This document shows, in pieces, positions 51,149 through 59,227 of a DNA stretch of 64,000 nt. The DNA comes from Cupriavidus pampae (GTDB lineage: Bacteria; Pseudomonadota; Gammaproteobacteria; Burkholderiales; Burkholderiaceae). Each line of letters opens with the position of its first letter. The first letter of the stretch is position 1. The stretch lies in assembly GCF_914271485.1 (NCBI RefSeq), contig NZ_CAJZAG010000012.1, forward strand, positions 1 through 64,000, written 5' to 3'. Made by a program: the position numbers and the translations under genes. The notes beneath the pieces were generated by a model that did no database searches, had not been told where the DNA came from, and saw only the letters and a list, made by a program, of their open reading frames with translations.

Positions 51149-51433
51149 TCAGGAATCTGCGCAGTGCACGCCCAGCACAATCGACACCTTGTCGCTCGTC
51201 ACCGGCGCATTCACGCTGCGGTCAATCTCGCGCTTGAACGATTCCACGTACTGCGTGCAGATCATGACGTGGGCACCCTCTACATGACGGGTCTTGGCAA
51301 GACTCACTTCCTGTCCGGCGACCGTCACACGATCGAAGCTCAGGAGCTCTTCGCGCGGCGTTGCATTCGCAGCGACGGCGCCTTGAGCGAATACGGCCAT
51401 TGCGGCCGCCGGCATCAGGGTACGAATTGACAT
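51149..51433 (-). CDS. Small exported protein
   Basis: A 94-residue protein with a signal peptide (TLMPAAAMAVFAQGAVA) and two Cys likely joined in the periplasm. GGAG precedes ATG 51433. Confidence 0.65.
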   Translation of the reverse strand: MSIRTLMPAAAMAVFAQGAVAANATPREELLSFDRVTVAGQEVSLAKTRHVEGAHVMICTQYVESFKREIDRSVNAPVTSDKVSIVLGVHCADS

Positions 51434-51491
51434 AATTTCTCCAAAGTTGGTGATACCGGTTGGCTAAGGCTTACGCCATGCCCCCCGGGTG

Positions 51492-51731
51492 CTAGCGGCG
51501 GCGCAGATATCGCCAATGCAGCATGGCGGCAATCAGCACCATGAGGACGGCGGCTGCCGCGAGGGAGCACCACGCGGCAATTCTGTACTGCCCGGCCGTC
51601 ACGGCCACGAATTCGATGAAGATCAGCAACGCCACCAGCCCGTTGCCTTTCGGCTGGACGCCTCGATACAAACAGAGGAGCGAGCTCAACGCCACAAGCA
51701 GGTCGATCAGCAGCACAGGGACATTCCTCAC
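51492..51731 (-). CDS. Small three-span membrane protein
   Basis: A 79-residue hydrophobic protein (VLLIDLLVALSSLLCLY, LVALLIFIEFVAVTAG, SLAAAAVLMVLIAAML). GTGA overlap with the upstream gene. Confidence 0.6.
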   Translation of the reverse strand: MRNVPVLLIDLLVALSSLLCLYRGVQPKGNGLVALLIFIEFVAVTAGQYRIAAWCSLAAAAVLMVLIAAMLHWRYLRRR

Positions 51732-51994
51732 ACGGTTGCCGATTCAGCGGCGGCGCCATACCACGCGTCCCGCACGTCCGGTCCATAACCCGGACGCCAG
51801 AAGACTTCTCCGACGTAGGCAATGCCCACTAGGCTCGAACCATGTTCTCGGTCGGTCCAGATCCCGATGGTGGTGTCCTGACGGATCTGCGACTGCTGGA
51901 TAGCGCGTTCCGTGGCCACGCGCATGTCCGCAATCACGGGATCACGCGGATCGATCTCGAAGAGGTGACCCACCTGAAAGGCAAGCGCTGGCAT
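51728..51994 (-). CDS. Small soluble protein
   Basis: An 88-residue protein (starts PALAFQVGHLFEIDPRDPVI). The start lies 2 bp after the upstream stop. Longer in-frame extension would cover the upstream gene and was rejected. Confidence 0.6.
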   Translation of the reverse strand: MPALAFQVGHLFEIDPRDPVIADMRVATERAIQQSQIRQDTTIGIWTDREHGSSLVGIAYVGEVFWRPGYGPDVRDAWYGAAAESATV

Positions 51995-51996
51995 CG

Positions 51997-52368
51997 TCAA
52001 CGTCCCCCCGTCACCCGGGCCGGTGCGTCGCTCATGCGATCGCATTCCACCGTGAGAGCCCCTTCGATGCGGACGTTGACCAACTGGCAGGGTGCGGCGG
52101 GCGCGCCCTGCGATGTCACTGCCCCGGACGGGATGGTCGTAGGCTCGCTGCAGGTCAGGTTGCCGGAGCCGGACAGCGCGATCCCGCTGCCGATTCCGCA
52201 CAGCCGCTGACCCGTCGGCGGCGCCTGCGGCGCGATCGGCGTGCCCGTCATGTCGACCGCTTGCGCAGCAGGCATCCCCAGCATCAGTCCCGCTAGCGCG
52301 GCAATGGCGGCCAACGGGCCCCCAACACAAGTTCGCGCGTCATGTCGCATGATCCGGCTCCGACTCAC
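51997..52368 (-). CDS. Exported protein with Cys pairs
   Basis: A 123-residue protein with a signal peptide ending AAQA (residue 37) and a periplasmic domain with four Cys. GTG 52368 overlaps the upstream stop (GTGA); ATG 52350 is an alternative. Confidence 0.62.
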   Translation of the reverse strand: MSRSRIMRHDARTCVGGPLAAIAALAGLMLGMPAAQAVDMTGTPIAPQAPPTGQRLCGIGSGIALSGSGNLTCSEPTTIPSGAVTSQGAPAAPCQLVNVRIEGALTVECDRMSDAPARVTGGR

Positions 52369-52940
52369 TTGGTCAGCGCGATCGGCTGGCTCACCGTCAG
52401 CCGGACGAGGGCCGGCTGCGGGCCGGGCCGGACCGGCACCTCGGTCGTCTCGCCATAGCGCAGGAGCACATCCGTTTCCATGGCCTGCCCCTCGGTATCG
52501 ATCAGATCCGCGCTGCAGTTCCCCGACTGGAAGTGGCGGATTTGCTTGAGCTTGGTATCGCTCAGTTTCACGCGCACGATGAAGCCGTCAGCGGTGACCG
52601 ACTGTGGCTCGATCGCAAAGTGCGTCCCGACCTCGACCGGCTCATTGCGCAGTTCCACATGACCCTTGGTATCCGTGCAGGCAACAGCGGCGGGAATCGA
52701 CCGCGTCGTCGCGAACTGGAAAGGACCGATCTGGCCGTCCTTCAGATCCCGGGGAAGCCAGTGCCCCTGCATCCACGAAGCGTCGCCACGCAGCAGCTCC
52801 ACCTTCACTTCGGCAGTCTGGGCTAGCGACATTGCGACCGGCGTAGCCGTCTCACCGGCGGGCGGCGTCACTGCCACGACAGTGGTGGAGAGGCCTGCGA
52901 CGGTGAGGGCCAGCGCGGCAAGGTAAGGGGGCTTGAGCAT
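52365..52940 (-). CDS. Exported hypothetical protein
   Basis: A 191-residue protein with a signal peptide (LAALALTVAGLSTTVVA). The mature part is beta-rich with two Cys and ends in VRLTVSQPIALTK. GAGG sits 6 nt before ATG 52940. First gene of a coupled exported-protein group running to 51492. An AT-rich stretch with GATAGAAAAAAAATATTAAT (minus strand, about 53060-53080) lies upstream. Confidence 0.65.
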   Translation of the reverse strand: MLKPPYLAALALTVAGLSTTVVAVTPPAGETATPVAMSLAQTAEVKVELLRGDASWMQGHWLPRDLKDGQIGPFQFATTRSIPAAVACTDTKGHVELRNEPVEVGTHFAIEPQSVTADGFIVRVKLSDTKLKQIRHFQSGNCSADLIDTEGQAMETDVLLRYGETTEVPVRPGPQPALVRLTVSQPIALTK

Positions 52941-53114
52941 GAACATCCTCGTGTGCATGGCGCGCCAACAGCACGCCGGGTTGAAATCCGTAACCGGGCA
53001 ACAATTGCCGGGTCGTCGATTTGGTAACGTCACAAACCGGGCATTTCTTAAGCAAATTAATATTTTTTTTCTATCCACAGCGAGCGATAGCACTCCGGCG
53101 CATGATAAGAGCGC

Positions 53115-53405
53115 TTAGCGCGCCTCGCCCCCGATCTGCACGGATGCGGGGCGCCCGGTCTCGTCCCGGTGCCACAGGTGACCGCGCTGATCCACCAGCA
53201 TCCCGGCGGCCGCCCGACGGGCAAGCTGGCCGTGCCACGCGCCGTATCCCGTGGCTTGCCCGTCGGCACGCGTGGCGGGGGCACAGGCCGAGCAAAGCAC
53301 CCTGCCCCGAACGTTTTCCGGCCAGTAGTCGGCGTCGCGATCGTGGAACAGGCCCATGGCCGTGTTCTCAACACAGCCGCACGTGTCGCAACGAAAGAGC
53401 GGCAT
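53115..53405 (-). CDS. Small zinc-ribbon protein
   Basis: A 96-residue protein with FRCDTCGCV and LCSAC, one likely zinc site. Starts 1 bp after the upstream stop. Second gene behind operator E. Confidence 0.62.
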   Translation of the reverse strand: MPLFRCDTCGCVENTAMGLFHDRDADYWPENVRGRVLCSACAPATRADGQATGYGAWHGQLARRAAAGMLVDQRGHLWHRDETGRPASVQIGGEAR

Positions 53406-53406
53406 G

Positions 53407-53877
53407 TCAGGCCTCCTGCACGGTGTAGCGGGCATCCTCGATCTCCAGCGGCGTGGGCGCCATGGACAGCATCTGCCGGCGCAGAACGGCGATATCGGCC
53501 TCCACGCGTGCGATCACTGCGGCGATCGCCGCCGGTGCGTTCGGCCGCGTCTCCGAGACCAGTAATTGGGTATCGGTCCCAAAGCTGAAACGCAGGTCGG
53601 CGCGGTACTCGCCATCCTCCTCATACACAGCGCCGTTGCTCTTCTTCACTTCGTAGTGCCACCCGCCGTTTTCCCAAACGTGCGGCTGCCAGCCCGGCCC
53701 GAGCTCGCGGGCCAACGCGCCCGCGCGGGCGCGAGCATTATCGAAGTCCGCTTTCTTGCAGCGGGCCCCGCATGCGGGCGAGCAGTACTCCTTGCCCCGG
53801 AGCACCGGGGTCCATCTCCCCGCCTCGGTGGCCAGTGGATACGCGTTGCCGTTCTCGATGACGTCGTTCATGGGCAT
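53407..53877 (-). CDS. Hypothetical protein with Cys cluster
   Basis: A 156-residue protein with YCSPACGARCKKADF near residue 35 (zinc-like) and a helical C-terminus. First gene behind operator E with about 60 nt of leader; no strong ribosome site (ATG 53871 possible). Confidence 0.6.
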   Translation of the reverse strand: MPMNDVIENGNAYPLATEAGRWTPVLRGKEYCSPACGARCKKADFDNARARAGALARELGPGWQPHVWENGGWHYEVKKSNGAVYEEDGEYRADLRFSFGTDTQLLVSETRPNAPAAIAAVIARVEADIAVLRRQMLSMAPTPLEIEDARYTVQEA

Positions 53878-53944
53878 TCGAAAGTGTTACGGATGGGTGG
53901 ATGACAGCCTGCGCGGTACGCCGTGACACCGCGCCATGCCTCCC

Positions 53945-53973
53945 AGTTTAACTACTCTGGGAGTATATCGCAA
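53945..53973 (-). promoter_or_regulatory. Regulon promoter/operator E
   Basis: Leftward TTGCGA (53968-53973), 17 bp, TAAACT (53945-53950). The palindrome is slightly degenerate: CTACTC-TGG-GAGTAT (53952-53966), with one outer mismatch. Confidence 0.7.
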
Positions 53974-54007
53974 CACCCCTTTCGGTTGCCTGCGCTTACC
54001 CGCGTGC

Positions 54008-54499
54008 TCAGTCGTCGGCAGCCGTGGAAAGGCGGCCCGCTGTACCGGGCAGCGAGGCGCCGAACCGGGCCGCGCGCGCGGCCTGCGCCGCCTGCACACC
54101 GCTGGTCTGCGCCATCAGCAACTTCATGGTCTCGGGCATGGTGGGCAGGGCCTGTGCGGCGAACTTCAACAACCCCGGATCGACCAGCGTGGCCAAGAGC
54201 GCCTCGCGCTTGGCGAACGTCTCGCGGGCCCGGGCGCCGGCCAAGTACTGCAGGGAGGAGAACCACGAGGAGCCATTGCCGAGGCGCGCCGCGAGGACTG
54301 CATTGAGTTGCGCCACATCGGGCACGTGGCCGGCCCCCATCTGCATCACCACCGACACCCCGGCTATCAGCCGCAGCATGTCGTGCCGCTCTTGGCGCAG
54401 GGCGAACGGCATCGCCTGCGCGAGGCGCGCATCGAATCCCGCCAGCGTCTCATTGAGCTCACGGTAGAACGGATCGGTGATATGGGGTCGTGGTGCCAT
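54008..54499 (-). CDS. Hypothetical helical protein
   Basis: A 163-residue helical soluble protein (DPFYRELNETLAGFDARLAQ). No ribosome site stands out for ATG 54499. Last of the operon behind operator F. Confidence 0.6.
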   Translation of the reverse strand: MAPRPHITDPFYRELNETLAGFDARLAQAMPFALRQERHDMLRLIAGVSVVMQMGAGHVPDVAQLNAVLAARLGNGSSWFSSLQYLAGARARETFAKREALLATLVDPGLLKFAAQALPTMPETMKLLMAQTSGVQAAQAARAARFGASLPGTAGRLSTAADD

Positions 54500-54557
54500 A
54501 GAGAAGCGTGGTTGTCTGCGTGAGCACACGCGCCCGAGCGCGGCGGCGCCGGGCCGC

Positions 54558-54821
54558 TCAGGATGGCCGTGCCGGCGCAGGCGACAGCGGAATTTCCGCC
54601 CTGCCCCGTGGTGTCAGCGCCCAGAGCTTGACCGCCCATTGTGAGTTGTCGCTCGGGAAGCTGTGGGCCAAGCCGCGCCGCTCCAGACTGCGCATGGCGC
54701 TGGCCACCGCGATCCGCGCGACGCGCGCCCGGTGGCCGATGGCCGTGCTCGACGCAATGGCATTAGGCTCCCGGCGCAGCGCCATCACGCAGCGCAGCTG
54801 AAATGCGGTGAGTGTCGTCAT
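54558..54821 (-). CDS. Winged-helix-like small DNA-binding protein
   Basis: An 87-residue protein: LTAFQLRCVMALRREP, a helix-turn-helix-like segment (ARIAVASAMRSLERRGLAHS) and LWALTPRGRAEI, which fits a minimal MarR/winged-helix fold. GGAG precedes ATG 54821. It lies in an operon controlled by operator F, so it is a possible regulator of the regulon. Confidence 0.6.
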   Translation of the reverse strand: MTTLTAFQLRCVMALRREPNAIASSTAIGHRARVARIAVASAMRSLERRGLAHSFPSDNSQWAVKLWALTPRGRAEIPLSPAPARPS

Positions 54822-54848
54822 GACGCGGCTCCGTAGCATGCTGGGGAG

Positions 54849-55148
54849 TTAGACATCGCCCTCGTAGTTGTGCTCCGCCCAGACCGCCATGCGGTGTAGC
54901 ACGTGCTGGGCAAACTGCGGGGCGTAGGCCTTGGCGGCGCCAAGCGACACGAAGCCACTGGCCTCAAAGCACAGATAGGCAAGGCGGAATGTTTCCCCGG
55001 CCGGGGTCTGCTCCGCACGCAGGAACATTTCCTCGCCGGCGAAGCGCGCGCTTTCGAAACCCGCCCCGGCGTCTTGCCAGATCGCCTGCGGCATCGCCAG
55101 TTTGGTCTTGCCCGCTGGGCTGACTGTAATCACCGGGTCCGTGGTCAT
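54849..55148 (-). CDS. Hypothetical protein, first gene behind operator F
   Basis: A 99-residue soluble protein (TDPVITVSPAGKTKLAMPQA). Very good ribosome site (AAGGAGG) and about 40 nt of leader. Unknown. Confidence 0.65.
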   Translation of the reverse strand: MTTDPVITVSPAGKTKLAMPQAIWQDAGAGFESARFAGEEMFLRAEQTPAGETFRLAYLCFEASGFVSLGAAKAYAPQFAQHVLHRMAVWAEHNYEGDV

Positions 55149-55194
55149 GCTCCTCCTTGTCTTCCATGGCGCCACCCAAAGCGCGATGGGGTCG

Positions 55195-55223
55195 GTTATA
55201 TCATATACTCTGTGAGTATGCAA
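55195..55223 (-). promoter_or_regulatory. Regulon promoter/operator F
   Basis: Leftward TTGCAT (55218-55223), 17 bp, TATAAC (55195-55200), with ATACTC-TGT-GAGTAT (55205-55219) reaching 2 bp into the -35. Confidence 0.75.
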
Positions 55224-55260
55224 CCCGACACCGGCGCGCCGATGCTATCGAACGACGCGT

Positions 55261-55284
55261 CTCGGAACGGGGATCTTTTCCGGG
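55261..55284 (-). repeat. 24-bp intergenic element, copy 4
   Basis: CTCGGAACGGGGA plus TCTTTTCCGGG on the plus strand, 15 bp beyond the stop at 55300, between that gene and operator F. Confidence 0.6.
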
Positions 55285-55299
55285 GGGCCCGCAGCAAGG

Positions 55300-55953
55300 C
55301 TAGCCCCAGACTCCGCCCGGCCCCTCGGGCGGCAACCCGAAGCGCGCGATTGCCGCCTCTTCCGCCTCGTGCTCGCGCCGATACACGAGATGCTGGTCGA
55401 CGTCCCCGGCATCCATCAACCAGACATCGCGCTCGGCGTGCTTCCACGCGTCGAACGTCTGCGCCTGCAGGCGCGCCAGCACCTCGGCGAGCGGCAACGC
55501 CGGGTCCGACACCTCATCCACGGCGCCCTCAAACCAGTCACTGTCGCTCGTACCATCCGGCAGGTTGTCTAGCACCCACCAGCCCCGGTACGTCTCGGGC
55601 GTGCGTCCTTGCAGCTCATCGGGGGGCAACTCTCGAAAAAACGATGCATGATCGTTCGGCTCGTCGCTTGCCCAGTCGTACCACCGGCAGACGATCCCGA
55701 CCTGATCCCAGCGTGTGACGGTGCGCACCAGCGTCGCCTTGGTGGGGGCGAAGACCCATTCGTCCTCGCGCAGATAGACCTGATAGGGACCGTAGGCGAC
55801 GCCGCGCGCTGCATAGGGCAAGGTGGCGCGGTGCGCCGCCCAGAAGGACTCCAGCGCCTCGCGCGTGGGCAGGCGCACGAAGCGGGCGCCGCCTTCCAGC
55901 GGTGTGTTCTCGGGCAGCAAGATGTCGACGGGGAGGAGGGAGGGAGTTTTCAT
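55300..55953 (-). CDS. Hypothetical acidic protein
   Basis: A 217-residue soluble acidic, Trp-rich protein (WYDWASDEPNDHASFFREL, DTYR-like ETYRGWWVLDNLP). Start ATG 55953 has GGGAGG upstream. Last of the operon behind operator G. Not recognised. Confidence 0.63.
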   Translation of the reverse strand: MKTPSLLPVDILLPENTPLEGGARFVRLPTREALESFWAAHRATLPYAARGVAYGPYQVYLREDEWVFAPTKATLVRTVTRWDQVGIVCRWYDWASDEPNDHASFFRELPPDELQGRTPETYRGWWVLDNLPDGTSDSDWFEGAVDEVSDPALPLAEVLARLQAQTFDAWKHAERDVWLMDAGDVDQHLVYRREHEAEEAAIARFGLPPEGPGGVWG

Positions 55954-56021
55954 GGTGCGGATCTGGGTAAGAACTCGCAGACCATAGCAGCGTGCCCGCA
56001 GCCATCGCAAGCGTTTTGCAT

Positions 56022-56213
56022 TCACGAATGGATTGGCTTGGCATCGTTGTGCACAACGATGCCAAGCATTTGCAGCGGCGCAACAGGCAGCCCGGCCGCC
56101 TTCGTCTGCACGTTGCTGTCGGCCTCGTGCCGGCGATCAGATTCGCTGGCGCAGACCCCCGCTACGTGCGCGCGCAGTTCGTCCTCCAAGCGCTTCCGGG
56201 TGTATTCGTTCAT
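56022..56213 (-). CDS. Small protein containing a 32-bp DNA palindrome
   Basis: A 63-residue protein (starts NEYTRKRLEDELRAHVAG). ATGA overlap with the upstream gene supports translation. Its last codons (LGIVVHNDAK) lie in a perfect DNA palindrome. Confidence 0.55.
   Translation of the reverse strand: MNEYTRKRLEDELRAHVAGVCASESDRRHEADSNVQTKAAGLPVAPLQMLGIVVHNDAKPIHS
56036..56067. repeat. Perfect 32-bp palindrome
   Basis: GCTTGGCATCGTTGTG followed directly by its reverse complement CACAACGATGCCAAGC, with no spacer. It sits at the 3' end of a 63-codon gene and could act as operator, terminator-like cruciform or recombination site. Confidence 0.9.
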
Positions 56214-56608
56214 GCAACTGCCTGTGTGGCAGTTGCCGCCGTTGCACCGCTAACGGTGTCGGCTTGCATGGGTAGGGAATCCGCCGCGATGTTGACAACC
56301 GCTGCGAGCGCTGCGGCGCTGGCGACGCCGGCGGGCTTCAGATAGTAGCCGCCATGGCGACGCTCATCGACGTACCAGCCGATCAGGTCGTCGTCCTCCA
56401 TCTCGCGCACGAGTTTGGCCACGGCGAAGGCCGCGCCCTGCGGCCGGGCGAAGTCGTAATCGGGGTACGCGGCAAAGCCGAGCTCCGCCTTGCGCAGTCC
56501 CCGGCGCCAGTCGAACACCCCGTACCGGTGCAGATGCAGCAGGATGTTGGTCTTCGCGTCGGCCGCCGACGTATGCAGGCCTTCGTTGCGTTTGTAGCGC
56601 GCCACCAT
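56210..56608 (-). CDS. Winged-helix-like protein
   Basis: A 132-residue protein. Residues 18-95 (AKTNILLHLHRYGVFDWRRG ... AVAKLVREMEDDDLIGWYV ... HGGYYLKPAG) look like a winged helix with a C-terminal hairpin; the tail is Ala/Thr-rich. GGAG precedes ATG 56608. Possible DNA-binding regulator. Confidence 0.55.
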   Translation of the reverse strand: MVARYKRNEGLHTSAADAKTNILLHLHRYGVFDWRRGLRKAELGFAAYPDYDFARPQGAAFAVAKLVREMEDDDLIGWYVDERRHGGYYLKPAGVASAAALAAVVNIAADSLPMQADTVSGATAATATQAVA

Positions 56609-56635
56609 GGGCTCCGTTCGGAATGTCGTGCCCGG

Positions 56636-57139
56636 CTACAGGCCGAACAGGTCGTTGATCTCGCTGTGCGCCTCGACGGCACGCACCAGCCAGCGCTCGT
56701 GCCCGGGCAGCCCATCGAGCAGGCTGTCGAAGTACTGCTTGTTGCCACGCTGAGGCAAGGTCAGGAAGACTTCCTTGATCGCCTTGATGCCAGCGGTGCG
56801 ATTGCCCTGCCAGTGGAACCAGCAGCCCATCGCGATCAGGTCGGCGTGCATCTGCGCCTGCTTGCCGTGCTGCGTCTGCAGCAGCTTCAGGAGCCGCGCG
56901 CCATCAGCCGGCGGCTCGGTGGCGTCGGGCTGCTCGGTCAGCGTCACGCTGCGTACCGTCGCGCCGTCGTGCCATTGCGCCAGTGCCCCACACAGAAAGG
57001 CATCGAAGGCGTCCGCCGTGCTGCGACGCACCCCACCCGTGAGTGTCACCGCAACATGGTCCTTGTAAGGGGCCACACCGGCCGCGTTGTCACGCGGCAT
57101 CTCGATCTCGTAGTGAAAAATTTCGTCTCGCATGGTCAT
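56636..57139 (-). CDS. Hypothetical protein
   Basis: A 167-residue soluble protein (FHYEIEMPRDNAAGVAPYKD; helical C-terminus ending INDLFGL). ATGA overlap with the gene before. Not recognised. Confidence 0.62.
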   Translation of the reverse strand: MTMRDEIFHYEIEMPRDNAAGVAPYKDHVAVTLTGGVRRSTADAFDAFLCGALAQWHDGATVRSVTLTEQPDATEPPADGARLLKLLQTQHGKQAQMHADLIAMGCWFHWQGNRTAGIKAIKEVFLTLPQRGNKQYFDSLLDGLPGHERWLVRAVEAHSEINDLFGL

Positions 57140-57465
57140 TCCTTGGCCATCAGGCCATACTGCAGAAAAAGCGCCTGATCCTCCGGGTCGGCATGGGCCG
57201 CGTCACCGCCCGCCGCGAAGAGGCTGCGCACGGCCGTGGTGACCGCCTCCTCTTCGCGCAGCAGCGCGGCCACGGCGCAGAAGTAGCCCCGCGCCCAGTG
57301 GTGCGAGGCCTTGCCACCGGTCTCTACCGTCATGCGCTTGCCCTTGCCGCCCATGGTGATCCGGAACGGCTGGTTCAGTTCCCCGCCGGCGACCACCTGC
57401 CCCACATTGCCTATTACGCTCACGCCCATGGCGTGCCCCGCTTGCGCGCCTTTGCCTGCCTTCAT
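57136..57465 (-). CDS. Hypothetical protein, first gene behind operator G
   Basis: A 109-residue protein (KAGKGAQAGHAMGVSVIGNV), basic N-terminus. GGAG precedes ATG 57465; leader about 25 nt. Confidence 0.62.
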   Translation of the reverse strand: MKAGKGAQAGHAMGVSVIGNVGQVVAGGELNQPFRITMGGKGKRMTVETGGKASHHWARGYFCAVAALLREEEAVTTAVRSLFAAGGDAAHADPEDQALFLQYGLMAKE

Positions 57466-57494
57466 CGGATCTCTCCCCAACGCTTCGTGGGTGC

Positions 57495-57523
57495 ATCGTA
57501 GCACATACTCGCTGAGTATGTTC
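57495..57523 (-). promoter_or_regulatory. Regulon promoter/operator G
   Basis: Leftward GAACAT (57518-57523, weak), 17 bp, TACGAT (57495-57500), with ATACTC-GCT-GAGTAT (57505-57519). Confidence 0.7.
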
Positions 57524-57573
57524 GCGGTTTGGCCATCACGGGCCTATATCGGCTGCCACGTTATTCTCGTCGG

Positions 57574-59160
57574 CTACTCGCCGAGGTCATCCAGCAGCGC
57601 GTCGAAGAGGCGGACGAACTGCAGCAGGATGGCATTGAACGCTTCTGCATAGTCATTGGCGTCAATCCCATATCGCGCCACCGCCTTTTCATAGTCGGTA
57701 CCCTTCCGATGTGCCACACCGGTCGATCGGACGGTCTGCACCCCATGCAGCAATGTCACATAGGCTTCGGCATCAGGGACGTTGAGCCGGGCAAGCAGTT
57801 GCCCGAGCAACGCGATGGATTTATCGGTTTCGCCGCCCTCCACAGACTTTCTTATGCCCTTCACGTTGAGCGAGTCAATCGTCGTCTTGGCGAGGCAAAG
57901 GATCAGCGCATCGAACTCGGCCTGCTCGTTCGTCAGCAAGGAACGGATGTCGTCAAAGAAATGCCGGTCCTTGTCCGCGAGCGGCAGAAAGAGCTCCCAA
58001 CCAGCGCGCTCCGCCCACCGTTTGTTCAGTCGGGTAAATTTTTGCTTGAACAGGTGCGCAGGATTCTCCGACTCATGGAACTGCCCAAGGAAGCTGCGCG
58101 CGAAGTTCGCGTGGCTCATCGTGCGGCCGTCCGGAACAATGTTGAAGCTCTTCCAGTAGAGCTGTTCCTTGCTGGGGAGCTCCCGGCCCAAGTCGCCGAG
58201 GAACACCGACACATGCCCCGGTGCATTGTTATCGAGGCGCAGGCTCCACGCGCCTTTGCGTGACAGGCGCCCGTCTTCGATCTCGTAGTCCGACGATCCG
58301 TAGTACTTCTTCATGACCTCCATGCGGAAAAACACAGGCGTGAGGTAATGCGGGGCATCCGGATTGCCGCCGAAGTAGTCCCTCAGCGTCGCCGGGTCGG
58401 ACGTGTGGAGGATGGGGGCGTCATCGTCGCCCCCGATCAAGAACGCCTCGAAGCGCTTCGCTTTTTCGAACGGCGCGATGCCACATTCGTGCAGCGGGGC
58501 CGCCAACAGGCGTTTCTTGCCAACGATGCGCACAAAGTATTTGTAGCCGGCGACGTACGCGCCCCCCGAATAAACCTCCGCCCGGAGCGTGTCGGACGCC
58601 ACGCTCTCGATGGGATCGACCGGATCGTTGAAATGGTGCGTGAACTCGAAGTACAGGAGCAGGTCGCGCTGGGTCGCGGCCATGAAGCTGCGCAGATAGC
58701 TTCGGCGCACCTCGACCCTGTCAGCACTGAGCTTGACGACAACCACCTCGTCGCCAGCCTCGTCAAAGGTGATGTACTGGTTGGCCTTGGCATCGAAGTA
58801 GAGATTGTGCAGCAGGCGGAATTCCTCACACAGTTCGATGTAGCCGTCCTTGCGGCCGTGGAAGGTCCGCTGGTAGACCAAGCGCTGGAATGGATCGGCT
58901 GAGCGCGGGTAGTAAGTGCTGGTCTCCTCGCCACCGCTGTAGCTGGTGACGAATCCCGGGGCATCGGTGCCGATCTGGACATCCCAGCCGTAATCCGCCA
59001 TCGCGCGGGCGCTTACGTCTTTGTCGGCCAGCGCGCAATAGAGCGCGCCCTGCCGGCCGCTTCTGAGGTCGCCGATGTGCTCGAACACCGTCACCCATGT
59101 GCCCTCCCCGTGCTCGGCCATCAGGAACTCCATGTCTGTATGGTGCGGACCGGCTGCCAT
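57574..59160 (-). CDS. Large protein with C-terminal HEPN-type motif
   Basis: A 528-residue soluble protein of no family I know. Near the C-terminus VRSTGVAHRKGTDYEKAVAR gives R478-x5-H484, the HEPN RNase signature, in a helical region (residues 390-528). The first 380 residues are beta-rich with several Asp/Glu clusters. GGGGAG precedes ATG 59160. It is divergent to a nucleotidyltransferase gene pair. A defence or toxin role is inferred. Confidence 0.65.
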   Translation of the reverse strand: MAAGPHHTDMEFLMAEHGEGTWVTVFEHIGDLRSGRQGALYCALADKDVSARAMADYGWDVQIGTDAPGFVTSYSGGEETSTYYPRSADPFQRLVYQRTFHGRKDGYIELCEEFRLLHNLYFDAKANQYITFDEAGDEVVVVKLSADRVEVRRSYLRSFMAATQRDLLLYFEFTHHFNDPVDPIESVASDTLRAEVYSGGAYVAGYKYFVRIVGKKRLLAAPLHECGIAPFEKAKRFEAFLIGGDDDAPILHTSDPATLRDYFGGNPDAPHYLTPVFFRMEVMKKYYGSSDYEIEDGRLSRKGAWSLRLDNNAPGHVSVFLGDLGRELPSKEQLYWKSFNIVPDGRTMSHANFARSFLGQFHESENPAHLFKQKFTRLNKRWAERAGWELFLPLADKDRHFFDDIRSLLTNEQAEFDALILCLAKTTIDSLNVKGIRKSVEGGETDKSIALLGQLLARLNVPDAEAYVTLLHGVQTVRSTGVAHRKGTDYEKAVARYGIDANDYAEAFNAILLQFVRLFDALLDDLGE

Positions 59161-59193
59161 TGTTTCGTTCTCCCCTGCCTTATCGGCGTTGCC

Positions 59194-59227
59194 CCTGACA
59201 ATCGCGCCATCGTGGCGCGCGGTCAGG
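59194..59227. promoter_or_regulatory. 34-bp imperfect inverted repeat between divergent genes
   Basis: CCTGAC-AAT-CGCGCCA, TCG, TGGCGCG-CG-GTCAGG. It is 34 bp upstream of the HEPN-motif gene and 119 bp before the rightward pair. A second short palindrome GGTAC-T-GTACC is at 59298-59308, nearer the rightward start. Both look like operators. Confidence 0.6.

Noticed and set aside
53888-53938. 16-codon leader frame behind operator E
   Set aside because: ATG follows GGGAGG too closely (1 nt) and no regulatory codon pattern is visible.
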